Origin: Gnetum montanum
Lineage: Eukaryota; Streptophyta; Gnetopsida; Gnetales; Gnetaceae
NCBI GenBank assembly: GCA_015680685.1
Contig: MNCI01030009.1
Coordinates: 111,763 to 175,762, forward strand
Length of the DNA stretch: 64,000 bases
Reading direction: 5' to 3'
Part shown: one piece after another, positions 22,597 through 36,681 of the stretch
Numbering within the stretch: position 1 is the first letter of the stretch
Layout: the number at the start of each line of letters is the position of its first letter
The notes under the pieces: generated by a model
What the model was told of the DNA's origin: nothing
The model's database searches: none
Seen by the model: the letters and a program-made list of their open reading frames with translations, nothing else
Made by a program: the position numbers and the translations under genes

Positions 22597-24240
22597 GATT
22601 CCAATTTTCCTTAAGTTACTTGTTGATATTCAAATTTATCTTTACTAATGTTTTCCTAAGATATTTAAGGTTTTCTTCCATTTTCTTATTTTCTCTTACC
22701 AACTTCTTTAGTAAGGTCCTTATTCTTCTCTTCTAATGTGGTAATGATATTTTTTATGGCATAGATCTTGGAATCGGCCATTGATGCATCCCATTTAGCT
22801 TTGAACTTTTCTATTTCAAATTATTGTTACTTAGTTATCAATTATCATCATTAAACTAGCTAATTAGATTAGGAGCAACAAACCATGCTAAGGGTTCTAG
22901 CTAGACATGGATTTGGACTACTCCATTCTATAGTTTCTAGTTCTCTAACTTTTCTTGCTAGAGTTGGACTTTCAAAAGTACTAACTTTTCTTTGGTTACA
23001 ATGAGAATAGACTTAATTATAGTTATATCATCAGAGATGTCAAAAATTTATTGAATGATTTATTCTATCTATAAGAGTTTTCTCAATGTGTTCTTATGTT
23101 ATCTATAGTCATTCTTTTCTCGCTTCTACTTCATATCCCTATAGTGACATAAACATCTTGCACAAAAATAACTTAGAAATAAATGTTACATGGATTTTAA
23201 ATGCTTACCCTATATGATCAACAATGATCTTTCCAATAGCCTCTTAGCCCTTGTAAGACATCATCATAACAGTTTCACTATTACCATATTCCAAGATGAT
23301 GAAGAAAGATGTAATAAAATTAAAGATCTTTGGGTGTTCTTCTTGTGGCAAAGTGACAACTACATTTTCTATTATAGGATTTATTTCAACAAATGAGATT
23401 TATCATTCATCATTGAAAATGATAGAGATTTCCTCTTGTTACCAAATTATGATCTAAGATATCTCCTGTAAATAACTCATTAGAAGATGATATACATCAA
23501 AATTACCTATAAGTACTTGCCTACTAGTTATTGAAGTACTAGTTTGCATTGTACTAACCTCTACACATATTTTTCCCACTACAAGAATGGTGACAATTGG
23601 TGTGGACTATGTTAATGCTATAGAGATACTCATTTTGATAGATTTGATACTTGGGGGTATCTCTACTTAGCCTTTTCTACAAGATACTATCTTGATCACT
23701 TTAGACTACAAGACATTTTTACATGCCTCATGGTATTGTTAGTGTATCTAGTAATTTCTTCTCACCTGCATAATTTCCAAATAAGATAGGAAATAATAGC
23801 ATCTTCATATCTAATTCATTTTCTTGGAACTTTCACTCTATCTCTAGAAAGAGGAGATGATCCAAGTTTACTTGAAACTTGCTACTGAGAATTGTATATC
23901 CATGGACTACATAAGTTAAAATGGTATTGACTTACACCATGGGATAGAGGTAATAAGTTTTTTTTTATAATAGATATTTTATACTAGTTTAAGAAACTTA
24001 TACTTTTTCTTCATATCACTATAAGATATCTTTATATATAATTTTTTGGTTTTTATATTAACCAAGTTGAGATTCAAATGGTTTTTATTACTACTATGTT
24101 GAATCAATTTTTGGAAATGTTTTATTATGGATTTAACCCTTTTTGATCTATTAATTTTGATCAAAATTTAAAATATTATAGCATTAATAATACAAAGTGA
24201 TTATGAAGTATCATTCCTTAGGCTATATAGTATCTCTATC
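22597..24240 (-). pseudogene. Element E extra 3' ORF, transposase-like domain and coiled coil
   Basis: This is the continuation of the ORF broken at 19077. Minus-strand text at about 23040-22900 reads FDISDDITIIKSILIVTKEK then LVLLKVQLQQEKLENQKL. It aligns with element G's FFDLTNTISTTLLKLLEARG then KLKKIKVENQCL. At 23960-23700 the reading VNLDHLLFLEIE.KFQEN matches G's VNLPQLIYLKIEKCFQEN. Two related elements thus share the same two-part extra ORF. Many stops and shifts make it non-functional. Confidence 0.6.
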
Positions 24241-25009
24241 ATCATATTTTTAATTAATTTTTATTATATATGTTGTTAGCTATCTTAATTTATTCAAGAA
24301 TACATTGTTAGTGAATTTCATATCATACTTTGGTGATGCCTACAATAAAATGCTTGACTTCAATAGGTTAAAGATTTTAGAACCATGAAAATTAAAATAT
24401 TGATTTGTAATATATTGCTATTGAAAGGCTCTAGGTCCTTGAAATGATAAAAACCCTCTTAGCACTTATCAATGACATTACAATAGATCATCCTAGGCCC
24501 AGTATCATGAGAAAAGCTACCCACCACATTGAAAATGACACCACTAAATTAGAAAAAGTTGAAAAACACATGTTTAATGTTCAAATTGTGGACCTTGACC
24601 ATTAGTTAGAGGATCATATTCAAGCACAGATTACCTATCTTTCTAATGGTATTTTCAAAATAATTTTATTATAAATAAATAAATAAACTATTTTATTATC
24701 TTTATATATGACTACCTTTAGACATGAGTCACATGTCTTTCTAATGACATAGAAAATGAATAATATTTCCCAAAGACAATAAAAAAATAAATGGTAGTTC
24801 ATAAATTTGTGCCTAAAAAAAAACAAGATGAAAATTCAGGTAGTCAACAAATCTTCTTGATATCACATCCTTATTTAGCCATCTTGATCTTTCCTCCTTT
24901 CTTCAAGATATAATGATGATGGATTAATTTTAGTTTTGAATATAATAGAAGCCACAATATTCCCATGATAATAACTTCTTATGAATGGAAATGGAGAGAT
25001 GGATGTTGT
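24241..25009 (-). other. Element E spacer between integrase and extra ORF
   Basis: No coding sequence is seen. The stretch 24860-25009 resembles 33430-33580 of element C-D (atcacatcc, then ctttcttcaag, then attaattttagttttga, then ggagagatgga). This places it in the post-pol non-coding part of the family. The segment resumes at 37532 after element J. Confidence 0.5.
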
Positions 25010-26114
25010 TGTTGACCTTTTGGTATGTCAAAATCTTAAGGAAAATGGAGAAAATAGAATGTTTGTTGTGGATATTATGTTTATGGGACATGAATGAGAA
25101 CTTCACAATGAAATTTGAGAACTCAAGGAAATGAAATCTACAATGAGATGATAAAGTGAAGAATACATGAGCCAAGATGAGAGCATGAACAAGCATGGAT
25201 GAAAATAAAGGCTATAAATCAAAGGAAGATGCTCCAAGGACTAGTAAGAAGGAAAATTAACAAGAAAAAGCCTCAAAAGATAGAACCCAAAAGTTAAGGA
25301 TACATCTCCTAGAAATGGTAGATTTCTTCCTCTCTTAGAGTAGATGTCTTCCTAAAGATGTCCCATAGAAGACATCCCATTTTTCAATGAGACTTCTCTC
25401 CTAAATTAAGGCCAATATCAAGTAGATGTTCCAACTTTGAATGAGATGTCTACACTAGCTATTTGGTAGCCGATGCACAAATTCTGAAGAGTTTTTGAAA
25501 ACTACAAGGCTATAAGAAGATACCAAATTATTGGAAATTGTGCAAGTACTATTCACATTAGATCAATAAATGTCATATCTATGCTATTGTATTCTTGTAC
25601 TTCATTGTAATACCATTTCTTGATTGTATGTTGTATTGAGATTCAATGACAAGGACTTGTAATTTTGGTTACATTCTTTTTTTTGTGCCTTTTTCTTTTT
25701 CTTTTTGCCTTGTGGGGTTGATGTGCTTCTTGTGAGAAGACATCCACATTGAGCTTGTTGGGACCTTGTGCAGTTGAGTGATTTTGCAGTATCAAAATAC
25801 TCTTGAGGATAGCTCAATTTTGTAAAGGTTGTGGAATCCTTGAAATCACATTCTGAGCTTATTGGGACCTTGTGGGGTTGAGTGATTTCACAATGATGAA
25901 ACACTTTGGTGTGTAGCTCAGAGCTTGTAAAGGGTGTGATACCCTTCAAACCATATTTTATTCAGAAACAAAGTCTGGAGGTGTTCATGGATTCTACCCT
26001 CTAAGTGTGGATGTACCCAAGTTGGGGAACCATGTAAAATTTGGTGTTTTTTTTATGAAAATTGCAATTTCAATTTGGAACTTATTCAACCCCCTCCCAA
26101 GTTCTCAATCCACA
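25010..26114 (+). repeat. Element J 5' LTR
   Basis: It is 1105 bp, starts TGTTGACC and ends CCACA. It matches 29800-30880 + 37511-37531 along its whole length, for example ggctataaatcaaaggaagatg and gaacttattcaacccc in both. Confidence 0.85.
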
Positions 26115-26116
26115 AG

Positions 26117-26128
26117 TGGTATCAAAGC
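26117..26128 (+). promoter_or_regulatory. Primer-binding site of element J (initiator Met tRNA)
   Basis: TGGTATCAAAGC begins two bases after the LTR end and differs by one transition from TGGTATCAGAGC. Confidence 0.85.
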
Positions 26129-26379
26129 TTGGTACTCCTAATTTTGAGTGTAACAACTCAAGAGTGAACGATAGAAGAAGGATCATACATCAAGTTACCA
26201 ATGTTCAATGGGATTACCTTTACATGCTAAAAGACACAAATGTAAGAGTTCTTCAAATACATAATATTCTTAGTTTGGACATTCATCTTGGATGGATGCA
26301 TGCAACTCATTAGCAAAATTTTGGGTAACGAAGGTAAGAGTAGGGGTAAGCAATCTAAACTTTCAAATGTTGATACTTT

Positions 26380-27183
26380 TTCTATGGGATGCTAGATATG
26401 TGGTGGAAGAGGCCATACGACCTTTGAATGTTCTAATGCTTACAAGTTTTAAGAGAAATAACATAGTGAAGAAAGGAGAAGAAGTAACATCTATATAAGT
26501 TGGGATGACAAAGAGGAAACAAGCAATACACCAAAAGATTTACATCTGTTGTGCATAGGCTTGATCAATCAAGAATCCATCAATGATCTAATATTTGATT
26601 ATAAATCTCAAGAAAATAAGAAGGAAAAAATTATCTACACTAGTTGGGATGATGAATTCAATGAAGAAGAATTTAATGAACCATCAACAAACTCACATCT
26701 TGTCTACATAGCTCATGCACATGAAGCTTCCATCTCCAACACTGTAGAAGAAAATGAAAGCAATAGACTAATTTCTGCTTACAATTTGTGCTTAAAGATG
26801 AAAAAATCATTAAAAGAGAAAGAATTGAAAATTTCTCAACTAAATTATAAATGCTTAGATCTTAAAAAAAAAACTTAGACCTAAGGGTTGAGAATCAAAA
26901 GTTAATCCTTTCCTATGAGTAGGTTAACAAGGATCTTGTAGATTTGAAGCTCATCAATGATAGGATAACACAAGAGAGGAAGACTCTACAAATCATGCTG
27001 GAACAAAGTGGAGATCCAAATAATGTAGGAGATCTGAAAAATCATTCCCTCAATGAGACATATACAAGCACTTCCTCTAATGGGATGTATACACCTAGGT
27101 TTGCACATGTAGTTCAAATGAGAAAAATTATGTGTTATTTTTGTGGAAAATATGGGCATAAGCAATCTAATTGTCATTTATAG
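26380..27183 (+). pseudogene. Element J gag with two zinc knuckles, broken
   Basis: A first knuckle at 26390-26431 reads C-x-x-C-GGRGHTTFEC, with a TAG at one x position. Acidic and Lys/Glu-rich text follows, including ISAYNLCLKMKKSLKEKELK at 26767-26826, a likely coiled coil. A second, intact CX2CX4HX4C knuckle (CYFCGKYGHKQSNC) lies at 27131-27174, and TAG closes the frame at 27181. Stops at about 26497 and 26877 break it. Gag packages the element's RNA, and the separated knuckles and coiled coil resemble Sirevirus Gag. The open stretches here are fragments of this one gene. Confidence 0.7.
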
Positions 27184-29785
27184 TTGAATCATTATGAATC
27201 AACTACATGGTCTTATCAAAAGAAGCCTATAAAGTAGGACTTGTAGGTTAGATAGGTTTGGAGGCCCAAGGTGAAAAAGCTAGAGACTCAAACAAACATC
27301 TTGATGTTAGAAAATAAAAAGATCATATGCATGCTAGGGAGGTGCTCTATGATAGAGGATCTCATTCTAAACTTCACTAATCATGTCCATAACCAGAAGC
27401 AAGAAGATTAGGTAATGGTAAGTATAGTTATAATCATTGTTCCTTAACATGATGAGATTAGACTAAATTAGTTTATTTTTATGGTTGAATGGAAGCTATT
27501 GGAAATATTTGGAAATCCAAAGAAATTCCTCTTGATCTTAAAAATCATTGAAGTTATAATATACTACATTGTCCTACTTATGTTGCTTTTAAATTTTCTA
27601 TTGAAAATCATTTTTTCAACTAGAATATAGTGGTTTCAAGTCGTTTAAAGACCTTGATTGTAATTCATGGATCAAAAGCTCTTTGTTGAATGTTTATTGC
27701 TATTTAAACATATATGTCTTATGCTCCAAACTCTTAATTAAGCTATGATATGGCATTATTGATTTCTTGTTAAATCATAAAGTCCAATTATTTTTAGAAG
27801 AATTTTGATGTATGGTAAATTGAAGCATTTAAATTGGAACCTTTAATGTAATTCAGGTATCTTCTATGAAAAGCAATGTTTTAAAAGGAATTCCTTAAGC
27901 ATATGAATAATTTTCTATCTTTATCATAGGATACTATTAATAGGAGGCCTTGCTTTAAAAATTCTCCAAACTTATTTTTGATGTGACACTACAAATTTAT
28001 GGAGAAATGACCTAGCCCTTGTGTAATTCTCAATGTATGTGTGTTTTCTTGTGTTGATTTTTTATGATATCAAGGTGTTTTTACCAAGTTTAGGGGTGTT
28101 TTAGAATTATTTTGACAAGTTTAGGAGGTTATAGAAGCTATGGGGACTTGTTTGAAGATGTTTGAAGGTTCTAAACCTCAAAATGAGAATATTTATTTTG
28201 GCCTTGATAGGATAGAAGTCTACTCTAATAGTTAAACATCTCAGCCACATTTAAGACATCTCATTTTGACAACTAACATCTATCTTGAATGGACATTTAA
28301 GCAATGGATGCATTACAGGAGTTGGATATTGTAGTTGCTACTGTGATTTTTTTTAATCCTTAATACCTAATTACAATTTCCTTCCTTCCAAAAGGGGTTT
28401 ATAGTTAACTATATAGGAAGAACTTGCTTGGAATAAGCATTAAAAATATTTGCTTCTTCAGTTTTAAAGGATATCACTAATGGGAGATCTTAGTCTTCAC
28501 ACTTGATCTTAGAATTCTATGCAACATGAAGATCCTAAAAGGATTAAGAGGAAAATACCAATCTCTCTACAACAAATGCATTATGACCAAAGAGACTAGG
28601 AAGAAATACAAGCACATATGTAGGGGAAGCTTGTACCTCATCAAAAGTTATCATCTATAGGCCATTGATGTAGGTGGATTCTTTTGAGACTCTTACCAAA
28701 AGATACTCAAGCAACAAGATTTTCCACTCCAACACCCACAATTGAAAAATTACCAAGAAGAGGACTATTTATTTGAGAGTATGGTAAAATATGAATTTAT
28801 TTTGGTTAAGATATTTTTTGGATATTTTACCTTGTGATGTATTTCTTGGAGTTGGTATTTAAAATTGATATGGCTATATACAAATTGCTTTATGAACATC
28901 TTGTTAAGAATCTATTTGATTGTTTTTGGGATATTTATCATGATAAGTTGTGTTTCTTTCACTTTTCTTTTGATTATTTGATCTAATTCTTGAAAGTTGA
29001 ATATGCATGTATTTACTTTCTTGCCATGGAATTGCTATGCCTTATCTTTTTGTTGATGCTTCAAAAGAAGCAGAATATTGGATGATTATAGAATATGAGA
29101 TATTGATTTGTTTGTTACTAATGAGATATTTGGTTCAAAAGATAGGTTACATGATTCTCAATGCTTAATCTTTGTACTTCAACCTTTGGTTTTAAATACT
29201 CTTAGAAATTAATCCAAAATCTTGACTTAGTTGTATTTGGATTAGTTATGACTCATTAATTTTAACTTTGTGAATAGATAAGGGGAAACTCTTAATGAAA
29301 ATTGGTTTGGCATCATCAGCTTTATGAAATCAATGCTAAGAGATGTGTACCCTTTAACTTATTTTCTTCCTTAGCTAAATGTTTTTATCTTGATGGGATT
29401 GTCATATGATGTTATAAAATTTTATCTTATGAAACATTTTTCAGGATGTTTGGATGGGTACTTTTCATGATCCCCTCCTTTTGGGTGTATTCCAAAAAGG
29501 GGAAGAATTTTATGTCTTCTCTTGATCTTTTTTGGATCATATGTGATGACTTGTGTGATTATGATATGATTATGATCTATGTGTTATGGACCTTAAAGAC
29601 AAGATATTCAATACTCGTTTCTTAATTCTAGATCAAAAATGCCTCTATTCAAGATTCACAAGTGTCATAATGATTAATGAATTTTGTGCTATATTAAGGA
29701 TGCATTTTTGCATAATATTTTATCATTCTTTGCTCAATCAATTTTGGGATCTACTCATCCATTTTCTTATGTTTTGGACATCATC
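27184..29785 (+). other. Element J interior without recognisable pol
   Basis: About 2.6 kb lies between gag and the polypurine tract. I found no integrase, RT or RNase H motifs in any frame. Short open stretches here are shadows. Confidence 0.55.
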
Positions 29786-29798
29786 AAAAAGGGGGAGA
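29786..29798 (+). promoter_or_regulatory. Polypurine tract of element J
   Basis: AAAAAGGGGGAGA lies one base before the 3' LTR start (TGTTGGCC at 29800). This is the classic plus-strand priming site and fixes the LTR boundary. Confidence 0.85.
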
Positions 29799-29799
29799 T

Positions 29800-30880
29800 T
29801 GTTGGCCTTTTGAAATGTCAAAAATTTAAGGAAAATGAAGAAAATATAATGTTTGTTATGAATAATGTGTTTATAGGACATGAACAAGAACTCCACAATG
29901 AGATCTGAGAACTTAAGAAAATCAGATCTACAACAAGATGAAAAAGTAAAGACTACATGGGTTAAGATGAGAGCATGGACAAGCATGGATGAAAATGAAG
30001 GCTATAAATCAAAGGAAGATGCTTCAAGGACTAGTAAGAAGGAAAATTGATGGAAGAAGGCCTTAGAAGATAGAGCCCAAAAGTTAAGGAGACATCTTCC
30101 AAAAATAGTAGATGTCTCTATCTCAAAGTAGATGTCTACCTAGAGACATCCCATAGAAGATCTCCCATTTTAATGTGAGACATCTCTCATAAGTTGAGGC
30201 CAATCTTAGGTAGAAGTCCCAACTTTGAAGGAGACGTCTACACTAGTCATTTAGTAGCCATTACATGAATTTTTTGGAGTTTTTAGAAACTCCAAGTTTA
30301 TAAGACGATACCAAAATTTTGGGAATTGTACAAGCACTATTCACATCAGAACAATCATTGTCATATCTATGCTATTATATTCTTGTACTTCATTGTAACA
30401 TTATTTGCTTGATTGTATGTTGTATTGAGATTCATTAACAAGGACTTGTAATTTTAGTTACATTCTTTCCTTGTATTTTTTTCTTTTTCTTGTTGCACTA
30501 TGGGGTTGATGTGCTTCTTACAAGAAGGCATTCACATTGAGCTTGTTGGGACCTTGCAAGATTGAGTAATTTTGTAGTGTCAAAACACTCCTAAGTAGAG
30601 CTTAATTTTGTAAATTTTGTGGAATCCTTGAAACCACATTCTAAGCTTATTGGAACCTTGTGGGGTTGAGTGATTTTGTAGCAATAAAACACTCCGATGC
30701 GGAGCTCAGAGCTTGTGCAGGGTGTGATACCCTTCAAACCATATTTTATTGGGAAATAAAGTTCAAATGTGTGCATGGATTCTACCCTCTGAGCTTATAT
30801 GTAACCAAGTTGGGGAACCATGTAAAATTTGATGTTTTTATGTGGTAGGTGTAATTTCAATTAAGAACTTATTCAACCCC
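29800..30880 (+). repeat. Element J 3' LTR, main part
   Basis: It is homologous to 25010-26093 and is cut at attcaacccc by element C-D. The last 21 bp of the LTR reappear at 37511-37531, after a second copy of the acccc TSD. Confidence 0.85.
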
Positions 30881-31734
30881 TAATGAGTGGTGAGGTACCC
30901 CTACATCCAACCATAAGAATCACAAGCATTCACTGATGATCTGGTCAAATTCTATGGATGGGACTAATTGTGCATCAAAATCATTATGCCTTGATTGTAG
31001 TTTACTATCTTTCCACTTAGACTAGTGATAGCTTTGTCAGATATGGTTTAGTCCAAAGTGAGGCATATGATGATTGATGTTGTTCATCCCTAAGCTATTC
31101 CTAATAATGATAAATAAGTTACTTATTTAATCTAATTAATAATGGAAAGTAAAGTCTAAACTATTCTACAGGTGATGAGTTTCCTTTCCTAGCTTACCAT
31201 ACATGTCTTGAACCCACGTATCCACTACTAGGATTACCAAGCACTATGCTACTAGGTGAACTAACCAAAATGCTACTGGGATTACCAAGTGAATACATGT
31301 TTATGCTAGAAATTGGTCACACTCATTCCACCAATTCATTAATGTGTATGGAAATGTAAATATTAACTAAGTACATGGAATATAAATTTCATTAAAAGTA
31401 AATTTAATCTAAGTCAAAGTGTTGCAAGGAATAAGAATCAATCTCAATATTATTGTCGTTCATGGAATATGTCTAGGTACATTGCCACTGAAATAAGATG
31501 CCATACAACTGACTTAGATCCACACTATAGGCACTTACTAATTGTTCTCTAAGACTATGAAATAAAATTGCAAGAGTTCAGCTACTCTATTGACAAAAAT
31601 TATTCCCAAATTGTGCATTCAAGCACTATATTTATAGGCTAGGCCATATCCCACAATATTAAATATCAAACATCACATCTTGGCCACCAATATTGGGTAT
31701 CTGATATCAAAGCTAGGAAAAATACAGTTCATCA
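30881..31734 (-). repeat. Element C-D 3' LTR
   Basis: The plus strand starts TAATGAGTGG (TGATGAG with one change) and ends TTCATCA. A minus-strand TATA box (CCTATAAATATA) lies at about 31627-31641. The inner flank TACCCCCAAG is the polypurine side. Confidence 0.8.
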
Positions 31735-34399
31735 TACCCCCAAGATTGAATGAAAACTTGTCCTCGAGTGAACAAACGGAGGAGTTAGTCCCTTACAAAA
31801 TATTGGGAAGGTATGGGATTATTGTTTGATGTTGACTATTGATTAACTCTAACTGCCTCATTACAAAATTTTATTTAAGTGGATGCATATAAAATGACAG
31901 AGTGACAAAAACACTTGATAGACATCGAAGATTACAAAATTTGTAGAGGTCTTCAAAAATTTACCAAAAATGATTCTTCTTGTTGCCATTAGTAGTGGTA
32001 GACTTCCAACCTTGATTATTATGTCAAAGCTTCTCTAGTTATGTAGAACATTCTTGAGGGATGGACTAAAATTTATTCTCATCATCCCATGGATTTAGTA
32101 AACATGCAATGTTTGAGCTACTATCTTATATGTGCTATGATTTGTCCATGGGCATATCCTTCATTTTCCCCCTCTTGACTTTGTTTTTATGCCTAGTAAA
32201 AGATCTTCTTCCTTAGGCATTTCTTTTAGCATCACCTATAGTCGCCAAATGATCAACATTAGTTTTGGTAAATTTTTTCTTAATGATCAAACCTTTTCAA
32301 ATCCCTTAGTTTTTGTTTAAGCACAAGGTGATGACAACATACTATGCCCAAGGCTATGAGGTAACTAAAATCATCAAGTTGTTCACATTATTTTGATCAA
32401 TTACTATTAGTTACCATAATGTTCAAAAATAGAATTTTAGAAAAAATTCAAAAAATTTCAAAGTGAACATTCCTAGCCCCCATGACTAGTAAGTGTAACT
32501 CTAGAAGCACATAAGTTTTTGAACAATTGAAGCCAAAGGTCTCATTTAGAAGATGGCCAAGAAATATTAATGGATATGGAAATAGAAAAGTAGGAAAATT
32601 TAATGAAATAGATGAGAAGTAGTCCCAAAATCATGCATAAATTTAGAGAAACTATCATTGATGTTCTAGAAGATGTGATAGTTAGTTCAAAGCCATGATC
32701 AACAAAAGTTATGCAAGTGGGTCCTCCCCAAAGCAAGCTCCTACCATAATGTTCTTGCATAACCACTTCTATAGATGTTTGTGGACACCCAAAAAGTTAA
32801 ATGTAGACCATGCCTTTGTTCCAAACAACAGACAACTATTGTGATTAGGATGTTGCACTATACTACACAAAACCAAAAGGCTCATAATCGCATGTAGTAG
32901 TGAGGTGAATAATGGGATTAGAAGGGATTGTAGAGATCAGGATGTAAGGTACTTGACCATGTTCACAATAGGTTCTTGTGAACAATGTGATTAAAATGAT
33001 CAGTATACCCATTCATCCAAGTTCAAATAAAGTACATACCATGAACAATGACCTTGCATTGATGTGTTCCTTCCTATCGACCACCATGAGTCTATAACCA
33101 CCACAAAGAACAAGCATGACTCCAAAAAGAGAAGAAAAGAGAAGAAGGAAGGAAGGGCCTTAGTTAGAGGGACATCTTTAGGTATGGTTAACATGTCTTT
33201 CTAGCCCTATAACTAGTCCTTGTAGCCCATTAGTGTGTCTAAGGGGTGTGTTTTGAGTTCCCATTATTGTTTTTTCTTTCCTTTTCTCCTTTTTATTTTT
33301 TTTTCAAATGGGAATCACACCACGCAAAGAAAAAGCTTCCTTTTTATTGGTTGATAGAGGAGTGATGATATGTTGCAAGAGGAGTCATAAACCACATGAA
33401 GATAAGAAGAGAACCCAACTTGTCCCCTTGAGATCACATCCTTTGCCATTCCCATTTGGTCATTCTCTCTTTCTTCAAGGTACAATGATCATTCATTAAT
33501 TTTAGTTTTATGAAAGAAGAACCAAATTATTTCCATGAAAAAGACCTTTTATTCAAAGAATTGGAGGGATGGATGAAGTGGTCTCACTACTTTACATAAT
33601 GACTTACCCTATCATCTTGATAACATAGCACAAAGCCCCAACACATAGCGTTGAAATTTGCATCATGACTTGGCAATATTATTAATAAAAACATAAAATA
33701 CATTCATAAAACATAAAGAAAATGACTTAAGAAAGAGAAAAATATAAAGAAATGAAAAATATCAAGACTTGAAGAATATATTAAGAATCAAAAAATTTTG
33801 GAAGGAATAGGAAAATGATAGAAAATTGTAAAACAAAAAAGTGAAAAACACTTATTAGTTCTTGAACCAGGATGGAGCATCTCCCTCACAACTAACCTTA
33901 TGGTTACACATTCGGGAGATGGACCACACAATCCCTTGGTTATACACTACCGATTTCCCATCTATAACTTGTATTAATTTAATTAATCATGTGGTAGCAT
34001 ATGTAACATTGGTGATAGTCTTATTTGGATCATTCAGATATGTACGTTCATCTAGACTTGAAGGTATTTCTATTTTGGGGGATCCAGATGTGTTTGCTTC
34101 TTTTTGATTTTTTATTTTAATCCTTGGGTCTTTGTGTTTAATATCCTTTTCTGGGATATAATTAGAGTGTAAGATATCTATGTTTAAGTCCTCTATTTGG
34201 TCCATTTTCTTAAGCCTAGATCTAATAAGAAAATCAATTGCATTCATGTGTCTTTGAAACAATTTTATATTCTCATTTTCAAGCCATTAGGTATCTTTTG
34301 GTTTATTGGCTACTATACACTTGTTCCTTAGCTATGTTGTGGGTTGTGTTAATACTTTAAATTTTTGATCCACAATTGCACCCTTTACTATTAGTATTG
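31735..34399 (-). other. Element C-D 3' non-coding region
   Basis: 31735-33260 matches A-B (19911-21370). In part it also matches the reverse complement of element G at 54497-54600 (agaaagacatgttaccat-type text) and 57950-58273 (ataatcccataccttcccaa). 33261-34399 includes an A/T-rich stretch and minus-strand open text at 34262-33987 with no domain I recognise. No pol motifs are seen. Confidence 0.6.
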
Positions 34400-36628
34400 C
34401 ATGGATTTTCCTATCTCTCCATAATGATAAGTTCATTGTTTATGTCTTGTGTTGGAGTGGTAATAGTTATTGGAATTTTTGTATGATTAGGAGACATCAT
34501 TCTAGCAAGGAAGATGGTTGCATTAGATTGGCCTTGTGCTAGTTTTGATGAATTAGTAGGTCCACAAGTGTTTTGCTTACACATGGGAACTATCCTAAGG
34601 AAAGGGAATTTCCAAGATTGTGGTGGAGATCTACTAGCATTATCATTTTTGTGTATGTTCATAGCACAAGTGGCATTCTTTCATTGATGTTATGGTGCCA
34701 AGCCTTTCTGTGTTGTTGGTGGTGACATATGGTGGAGATACGTATGAGAATATTAAGAATATGATAGAGGATGAGAGGTGTGAGGTGGTGATCCTTCAAA
34801 AGATGTTGCAAGTCAATGATATTTAGGAGAGTGATAGTAGTGATTTGAAGTAGAGGAATTAGAACTAGTTGGGGAAATAGGTTGTTAAACATAATATCTA
34901 TACAAGTTTGACTTACAGTAAGGGTAGCGTTGGTTTGATGATGGCCTTCTCCACAACTGTGGGTTTTACCACTATGGTTGATAGTAGTTTTGAGGCTAAT
35001 AAGAAATCCCACTAGGATAGTATGGTTGGTTGTAGGGTTGTCTATAATTACCTTATGAATAAGGTAATTTCCTAGGCATTTACTTTTGTATGAACTTGGG
35101 ATTCAATGCAAAAGCCCAATACTCATGTAGATGTAACATGACTAGACAATAGCCCTTTGGATGGCCATATCCATCATGCTCTTCTATAATTGAGTCTATA
35201 GCCTCTTCTTCTACAACCATTTCCCCTGCTTGCTGATAAGTGTTCTTAACTATTTTTTGGCTCTTCCTACATTTATTGTGATCACCTGGTTTATTTTGCA
35301 TTACCTTCTCCTCTATAGTTTCTACGAAGGTTGTAACGTTCTTACTTATCCACTCTGACATCTCATCAAACTTTGCTTAAAGTTTGTTGATAGACTTCTA
35401 TATCAACAAGGTTTGTTGCAAAATCACCTTATTGAGAGCTGCCTCTTTCTCCTTATCATAGATGGGGATCTTCTTATTTGAAGTGTTGGGTCCTAGTGAT
35501 ATTTCTCAACATTCTCCCATTTACATAGTTATACTTCTTCTTTTTCCACACACTCGATTAGCTCTTAGATCTAATGGGTTTGTAGCTTGTATAATTGACT
35601 TTGATCATACATCCCAAGGGTCTTCCTCATTTCATTATGAAGCCCATCTATGATGTGAAAATGTTGCTCTTTTTGAGAGAAATCATGGCTGAGACATCTA
35701 TGTAGTAGCAAATAGTATCTATCCAAATCCACATCCAAGGGTTCATGATTTTCTTGCTTCCACCCTTGGATTTGTTTTCTTAGGTTGGATACTCTTGCAT
35801 AGGTTTGGTATTCTTTGTTGAAATGTTCCAACATTGTGGACCACTAGTCGATGGAGCTTAGTTCCAATGACCTATACCAAGTTTCAACTTCATCTATTAG
35901 TGTCCTAAGGAAGAGCTTAAACTTTTGCCACTAATTTTTGATATTTTTCAAGCATAGGCATCATGGAAGGCTTGTAAATGATGTTTTAGATTAGAATTAT
36001 AGCCTCCCCTAAATTTAGAAATGTTGTTCATGTCAAGGCATTTGATGTGGCTATCCCTTTGATGCCTTTGGGGTATTTGAATTACTTTCCAAATCTATGT
36101 TAGGCACCTAGTAGCCAACAAGGGTTCATCTATACCAAACATGCCATGGTGATAATCTATATTTCTATTCGTCTAATTATGAGGATCTTGTCTATGCTCA
36201 TTTTGATGTCTTTAATTTTATCCTTGGGTTTGATTTATATCTTTATCTTGACCCCATAGTGGATCTCTATCTCTATTCCTACATTCATCTTCATTAGAAC
36301 TGGATGTTAAAGAGGAAGAGGAAGATGAGGAATTGGGAGAATCACCATGGCTCCTATAGTTCTCCCCATGGTCCCTTGATTTATCTTTTCTAGGTTTAGC
36401 TAAGGTCCTAGGCCTTGAGGCCTTCCTTGATCTAGGACTTACTCCATCCCTTCTAGGATTGTTTGCCTTAGGTGAATATAGTCCTTGTGTGTAGTATGGA
36501 TTGAAATGAGCATAGGAAACCCCTACTTGAGGTTGTTCACTTCAATTTTCTTTAGTATAGATCCTATCATTTCTCCAATGAGTGCTTTCATCATGTGATG
36601 TAGTCTTGGTCCTATGTGAAGAAGACAT
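34400..36628 (-). pseudogene. Element C-D gag, broken
   Basis: The start codon at 36628-36626 opens MSSSHRTKTTSHDESTHW, then an Arg/Ser-rich region. The capsid-type retrotransposon Gag block at 35834-35571 reads RVSNLRKQIQGWKQENHEPL, then RYYLLLHRCLSHDFSQKEQ, then HIIDGLHNEMRKTL. A C-terminal segment near 35180-35080 (GHPKGYCLVMLHLHEYWAFA then LNPKF) matches G's CFPIMSHLQESRVYALNPRL and replaces a standard knuckle. Several stops, often TAG, break the frame. This block is the coding content of the element. Confidence 0.75.
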
Positions 36629-36681
36629 GATTTTACCTAATAACCTGTGTGACTTCAAATATTAATATTTTCTAAAAGATA

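Noticed and set aside
25602-25949. 115-codon minus-strand ORF in the J LTR
   Set aside because: It lies wholly within an LTR on the antisense strand and its equivalent in the other LTR (30591-30776) is broken.
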